NCBI GenBank assembly: GCA_934457115.1
Contig: CAKSHI010000001.1
Location: forward strand, 1 to 64,000
Direction of reading: 5' to 3'
Source: an uncultured Eubacteriales bacterium
Lineage (GTDB): Bacteria; Bacillota; Clostridia; Oscillospirales; Acutalibacteraceae
DNA length: 64,000 nucleotides
The translations under genes were made by a program, and so were the position numbers. Each line of letters starts with the position of its first letter. Positions within the stretch are counted from its first letter, which is position 1. The notes below the pieces were generated by a model. It was not told the origin of the DNA and ran no database searches. It saw nothing but the letters and a program-made list of their open reading frames with translations. This document shows, piece after piece, positions 60,249-64,000 of this stretch.

Positions 60249-61802
60249 ATGCACGAAGATAGAGAAAACAAAACAGTAAATAACCGAAATGATCAACGTG
60301 AATTTCAAACAAATTTCAATTACCGAGTACCAATACATACTCATTATAAACTTTTGAGACTTGGCGAATTTGAACATTCCCCAACTATGGAATATGCAGA
60401 TAACATTAATAATCCTATTAATCCATATCTTACAAGAGTTCAATACGGCGAAATTACCGATCAATTTAGAAACCATCAAATGGACATGCATTCGGGATTT
60501 ACTCCGGTTTATGCCAAACTTTTACGTAATAGAGTAGCTACCGGAATAATAAACCGATTTTCTCAATTATCCTCAATGGAAAGAATAGTAGAAGGTTCAT
60601 ATATGGATAAAACTGCAAAAGAAATCACTTTACCTTCAACTGTAAGGTCAATTGGAACAGGAGCGTTCAAAGACTTCACAAATCTTAGACGAATAATAAT
60701 TCCTGCAGGTGTCACTGAGATTGGTGATTCTGCCTTTGAGGGTTGTAGACAACTTAGACAAATAGTAATTCCCTCTACTGTTACCAGTATAGGCGAGGCC
60801 GCCTTTAAATGGTGTGAACAACTCCAAGAAATATCAATTCCTGATGCTATTACTGAAATCCCTATGGATTGCTTTACCGGTTGTACACAACTTAGGCAAA
60901 TAACATTTTCACAAAACCTACAAGCTATCTCAGGTTATGCCTTTTCGGGTTGTAGGAGCCTTGAGCAATTAACATTTCCTGATTCGCTTACTTCAATTAG
61001 GTATGACTCATTCTCGAGTTGCTCTAATTTACAAAGAATAACAACCGGTCCAAATCTTATCAAAATTGGAGAATCTGCTTTCCAAGGTTGCCCTAATCTT
61101 GATTATGTATATATTAATAGTCCAAAGGTTTGTTTTGATGTCTTTTCATTTTCATCATGCCATATTAATCATTTAAGAATACCCGCCAGTATCAAATATA
61201 TTTCTGGGGAGGCCTTTGACTTTACTATCATTAATAATATCACTGTTGACTACGATGAGAATCGTCAAGTTACTCTTGATTGCCAAAACGATAATTTCTA
61301 TCTCCCCTTAGATCCACAAAATCCGGATCAAAAGATTCTACACTATAACAAAAATGGAGAACTCCATATGACAAGTTCCGTATGCATAGATAATTACGAA
61401 CCAAGGGATGTTGAATTGAGTAATTATACTGATGTTATTCGAGAATACAATCCCGAAGAAGAAGAAGAAGAAGAAGAAGAAGAAGAAGAACAAGAAGAAG
61501 AAGAACAAGAACAAGAAGAAGAAGAATCAATACACGAATTAGAACCCAATGAACCTCAAAATAATGAACAGCAACACAATGAACTCCAAAATAATGAGCA
61601 GCAACAATTGCCACTCAACCCTAATTTGAATAACTTGTTTAGCGATGATGAACATTCCGACCAAAATCTTAGTTTCTATAACCTTTCAGATGGTGGTTTT
61701 GGTAATGAATTCGGTTGGGAATTACAGGACAAATCTGAAGAATTTGAAGAATTTGATGAATACTCCGATGACATACTCTGGTCAGATGATGATAAAAAAT
61801 AG
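60249..61802 (+). CDS. BspA-type leucine-rich repeat protein 2 (no signal peptide)
   Basis: 517 residues, paralogue of the preceding gene. The N-terminal domain and first LRR, including a stretch of about 300 bp (around 60470-60770), are almost identical in DNA to 58720-59010. The middle LRRs differ, then the cap (ITVDYDENRQVTLDCQND) and tail are again near-identical. The tail carries 12 GAA codons in a row and more E/Q after that. No signal peptide. RBS AAGGGGG. Likely same transcript as LRR 1. Confidence 0.8.
   Translation: MHEDRENKTVNNRNDQREFQTNFNYRVPIHTHYKLLRLGEFEHSPTMEYADNINNPINPYLTRVQYGEITDQFRNHQMDMHSGFTPVYAKLLRNRVATGIINRFSQLSSMERIVEGSYMDKTAKEITLPSTVRSIGTGAFKDFTNLRRIIIPAGVTEIGDSAFEGCRQLRQIVIPSTVTSIGEAAFKWCEQLQEISIPDAITEIPMDCFTGCTQLRQITFSQNLQAISGYAFSGCRSLEQLTFPDSLTSIRYDSFSSCSNLQRITTGPNLIKIGESAFQGCPNLDYVYINSPKVCFDVFSFSSCHINHLRIPASIKYISGEAFDFTIINNITVDYDENRQVTLDCQNDNFYLPLDPQNPDQKILHYNKNGELHMTSSVCIDNYEPRDVELSNYTDVIREYNPEEEEEEEEEEEEQEEEEQEQEEEESIHELEPNEPQNNEQQHNELQNNEQQQLPLNPNLNNLFSDDEHSDQNLSFYNLSDGGFGNEFGWELQDKSEEFEEFDEYSDDILWSDDDKK
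61455..61528 (+). repeat. (GAA)n microsatellite coding poly-Glu
   Basis: Twelve perfect GAA codons at 61455-61490, then GAA/CAA mixtures to 61528. The paralogue at 58443 has only short GAA runs at the equivalent place. Confidence 0.88.
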
Positions 61803-61927
61803 ATTATTAAAATATCTATAAGTAAACTTATCAATTAAGAAATCTAAACGTATAAACTCTCAATCATAAATCTATGTAATAACATAATTTCAATTAAAAT
61901 AATATAACATAAAAATGGTCTTATTGT

Positions 61928-62624
61928 ATGGACTATGCAAGAAAAATAGAAACTAAAAAGGACAAAATAAATTTAACGATAGTTTCAGTGCCAAGCTGCC
62001 AATAAATACTCAATATAAATTTTCAATGCTTGGTATACTTTAGCGTTCTTCAACTATGGAATTTAATTCCAATAACCCCTATCTTACCAAAAATGCATTC
62101 CTTAACCTGGCAGAAAAATTTAAAGATCATCAAATGAGCATGAATTCCGGCATTGTTCCAATTTATGCATCAATTTACCATGATAATGGAGGGCTTTGAA
62201 TAGTAATCAAGCCCTCCTTTGTATGTTTAATAGATGATTCATAAATATGCAAATATGCAAAAATAATTACTTTGCTCAGATCTGTAAAATCAATTGGAAA
62301 CTTTACATTTGAAGACTTTAAAAAATTAAAATGAATAATAATACCGGAATGTGTTATTGAAATTGGTGATTGGGCTTTTGTAGATTGTACCGGCCCTAAG
62401 AAATCTGTTATTCATAATGGTGCTACCAAAATTGACAAGAGTACCTTCTATAGCTGCTCAAGTCTTAAAGAATTTTTTGCCCCTAACGGTGTTACTAAAA
62501 CTGATAACTTTGCCAACAACTTAGAAAAGCTGCAATATCACATAGAGTACATCTTGGTAATAACCCTTTTATACGAATTGCCAAGTTACAATAAGATAAC
62601 CAATTTGTACTTAAATATTACTTG
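61928..62624 (+). pseudogene. Decayed LRR-family gene
   Basis: Remnant of a third family member. Readable pieces: PINTQYKFSMLGI, stop, SSTMEFNSNNPYLT, DHQMSMNSGIVPIYASIY (counterpart of HQMDMHSGFTPVYAKLL), then stop; later LRSVKSIGNFTFEDFKKLK, stop, IIIPECVIEIGDWAFVDC and GVTKTDNFA. Several stops and frameshifts break it, and a terminator-like hairpin sits between the two halves. Not expressible as one protein. Together with upstream AT-rich spacer it accounts for 61803-62672. Confidence 0.8.
62188..62217 (+). terminator. Terminator-like hairpin inside the decayed LRR gene
   Basis: GGAGGGCTT / AAGCCCTCC 9-bp stem followed by TTTGTATGTTT, overlapping a stop codon after the N-terminal-domain remnant. 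Confidence 0.6.
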
Positions 62625-62672
62625 ATTAATTTCATAAATTATTTTTATATTAAATAAAAGGCGGATAATAAT

Positions 62673-64000
62673 ATGTTTGATTCAACTAAAAAGAAAAAAG
62701 TAGGAAATAACCAATGGAGTTTTTATAAAAACTTTAACTATAATCCACCAAGTACTGCAGATTATAGACTCACAAGACTCGGCGAGGTATCACATATCAC
62801 ATATCTTGAGAAAGACATAGTTAAAAAAGCTACCGATCTAGTAACTAACATAGAACTGGCACCATTGTTCAAGTCGGGTAGAATGAGAATGAAATCAGGT
62901 TTAGCACCTATTTATGCAACACTTTATCAACCTGACAGCAAGACCGGAACAGTTACTAAACCTTCCCCTACACGTAGCCTAAGAAGAATAATAGAAGGTA
63001 CATATATAAATAACAAACAACCAACAATTCGTCTGCCTCTATCCGTAAAATCAATCGGAGAAAAAGCATTTAAGGATTTTAGTAGCTTACGACGAATAAT
63101 AATCCCGGAAGGTGTCACTGAAATAGGTCAACAAGCCTTTAGTGGTTGTACATCCCTTACCGAAATTAATATTCCTAATAGTGTTAAAGAGATTGATTTA
63201 AAAGCCTTTGAAAACTGCACAAATCTTAGAAGAATCACTATTTCTAATAGTATTAAGTGCTTAAATGATTATACCTTTATAAATTGTTCAAGTCTTACTG
63301 AAGTTAACATTCCAAACGGTGTTATTTTCATAGGTGATTTTGCCTTTCAGGGCTGTACTAGCCTCAGCAAAGTCAATATACCTAACAGTGTTCATTGGTT
63401 ACAAGACCGTGTATTTAAAGACTGCACCAGCCTACGTAAAATCGTGTTACCCGAAAGTATTGAATCAATTGATTGCGAAGTATTTAACGGTTGCTCAAAT
63501 CTTAATGAAATAACAATGCCCTGCAGATTGGCAAATAATAGGACTGATGTATTTACAGATTGTCCACAAATTCAAAAAATTGTATTAACCGCCGGTAATT
63601 CCAGGTCTTATCGATTGTCAATTACCGCTCTCCCGAATCTTAAGTCAATTACTCTACCAAACGGTCTTAATGAAATTAAAGGACATATAATTAATGACTG
63701 CCCAAGTCTTGAAGAAATTATTATACCAAACAGTGTTAATAAAATTGACAAATATGCTTTTAATAAACTTCCAAACCTTAAAAATGTTTTTATATACAAT
63801 GACAAAATCTCCATTCATCCAAAAGCCTTTAAAGAGTGTTCAAAACCACAAGTAATTTTACAAGGATATAATCCCGAACCGCCACAATCTGTAAAAAAGT
63901 CCATCCCTAACGGAATTACCGAAATCGGTACGGATCTTTTTAAGAATTATGCTCAACTTAAAAAGATTTCAATCCCTAAAACCGTTAATAGAATCAGTGA
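62673..64000 (+). CDS. BspA-type leucine-rich repeat protein 3, runs off window
   Basis: 442 codons visible with no stop; continues past the window. ATG 62673 after AAAGGCGG. No signal peptide: starts MFDSTKKKKVGNNQWSFYKN. The family N-terminal domain is recognisable (NFNYNPPSTADYRLTRLGEV; RMRMKSGLAPIYATLY; IIEGTYINNKQPTIRLPLS), followed by at least 14 LRR_5 units (EIGQQAFSGCTSLTEINIP and similar). More diverged from LRR 1 and 2 than they are from each other. Fragments with partial gene names in other frames are shadows. Confidence 0.8.
   Translation, partial: MFDSTKKKKVGNNQWSFYKNFNYNPPSTADYRLTRLGEVSHITYLEKDIVKKATDLVTNIELAPLFKSGRMRMKSGLAPIYATLYQPDSKTGTVTKPSPTRSLRRIIEGTYINNKQPTIRLPLSVKSIGEKAFKDFSSLRRIIIPEGVTEIGQQAFSGCTSLTEINIPNSVKEIDLKAFENCTNLRRITISNSIKCLNDYTFINCSSLTEVNIPNGVIFIGDFAFQGCTSLSKVNIPNSVHWLQDRVFKDCTSLRKIVLPESIESIDCEVFNGCSNLNEITMPCRLANNRTDVFTDCPQIQKIVLTAGNSRSYRLSITALPNLKSITLPNGLNEIKGHIINDCPSLEEIIIPNSVNKIDKYAFNKLPNLKNVFIYNDKISIHPKAFKECSKPQVILQGYNPEPPQSVKKSIPNGITEIGTDLFKNYAQLKKISIPKTVNRIS

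Noticed and set aside
62927..63814. Minus-strand frames opposite the third LRR gene
   Set aside because: The plus strand gives an open frame of over 440 codons with clear LRR periodicity and an RBS; the minus frames are its shadows.

Overview
The window comes from an AT-rich, Gram-positive, anaerobic Clostridia-type bacterium. Evidence: AT-rich codon use, strong AGGAGG-type ribosome binding sites, a spore-forming gene set (spo0A, dpaA/dpaB, yabP, yabQ), rubrerythrin, pyruvate phosphate dikinase, HemZ, HPr kinase, and Clostridia gene orders (hprK-PHP-murB-rapZ-whiA-dnaE-pfkA; tig-clpP-clpX-lon-engB; yabO-yabP-yabQ-divIC-yabR; rpsB-tsf). I cannot name a genus. Surface adhesins and BspA-type leucine-rich repeat proteins at both ends would fit a host-associated organism.

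Layout. 1-7.4 kb: three minus-strand cell-surface protein genes (a GLUG-repeat protein cut by the window edge, an MBG/YDG-type protein, and a large beta-helix adhesin), each with its own promoter. 7.4-13.2 kb: single metabolic genes on the minus strand (truncated MerR regulator, pyrophosphatase-like protein, tRNA-Ser, ilvE, rubrerythrin, ppdK). 13.3-15.3 kb: the yabO-yabP-yabQ-divIC-yabR cluster. 15.3-23.6 kb: a zinc-ribbon protein, then a long minus operon read recJ-relA-dtd-MBL-hemZ-nucleoside kinase. 23.8-33.5 kb: the plus-strand hprK-to-pfkA block and a cysteine hydrolase. 33.5-40.1 kb: rpsB-tsf and a sporulation-linked region (small membrane protein, divergent Spo0A, dipicolinate synthase). 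40.2-46.6 kb: rnhA, iscS-iscU, a Cys-rich protein, the NifU-like/GGGtGRT pair, and asnS. 46.6-51.6 kb: a dispersed structured repeat, tRNA-Arg, an MreB-like gene with altered ATPase motifs, comFC, recD2. 51.7-58.2 kb: the trigger factor/Clp/Lon quality-control cluster and engB. 58.4-64 kb: a tandem family of leucine-rich repeat proteins without signal peptides, including one decayed copy and one gene running off the window.

Most of the core is ordinary and syntenic. The parts worth most attention are: (i) the LRR array, where near-identical flanks enclose divergent repeat cores; (ii) the conserved but poorly understood GGGtGRT/NifU-like pair beside the Fe-S genes; (iii) an MreB-like protein that has lost both phosphate-loop aspartates; (iv) a Spo0A with a changed recognition helix; (v) a 72-nt intergenic element present twice (34.6 and 46.7 kb) that can fold in two ways; and (vi) in-frame (GAA)n/(TCT)n microsatellites in two unrelated protein families.
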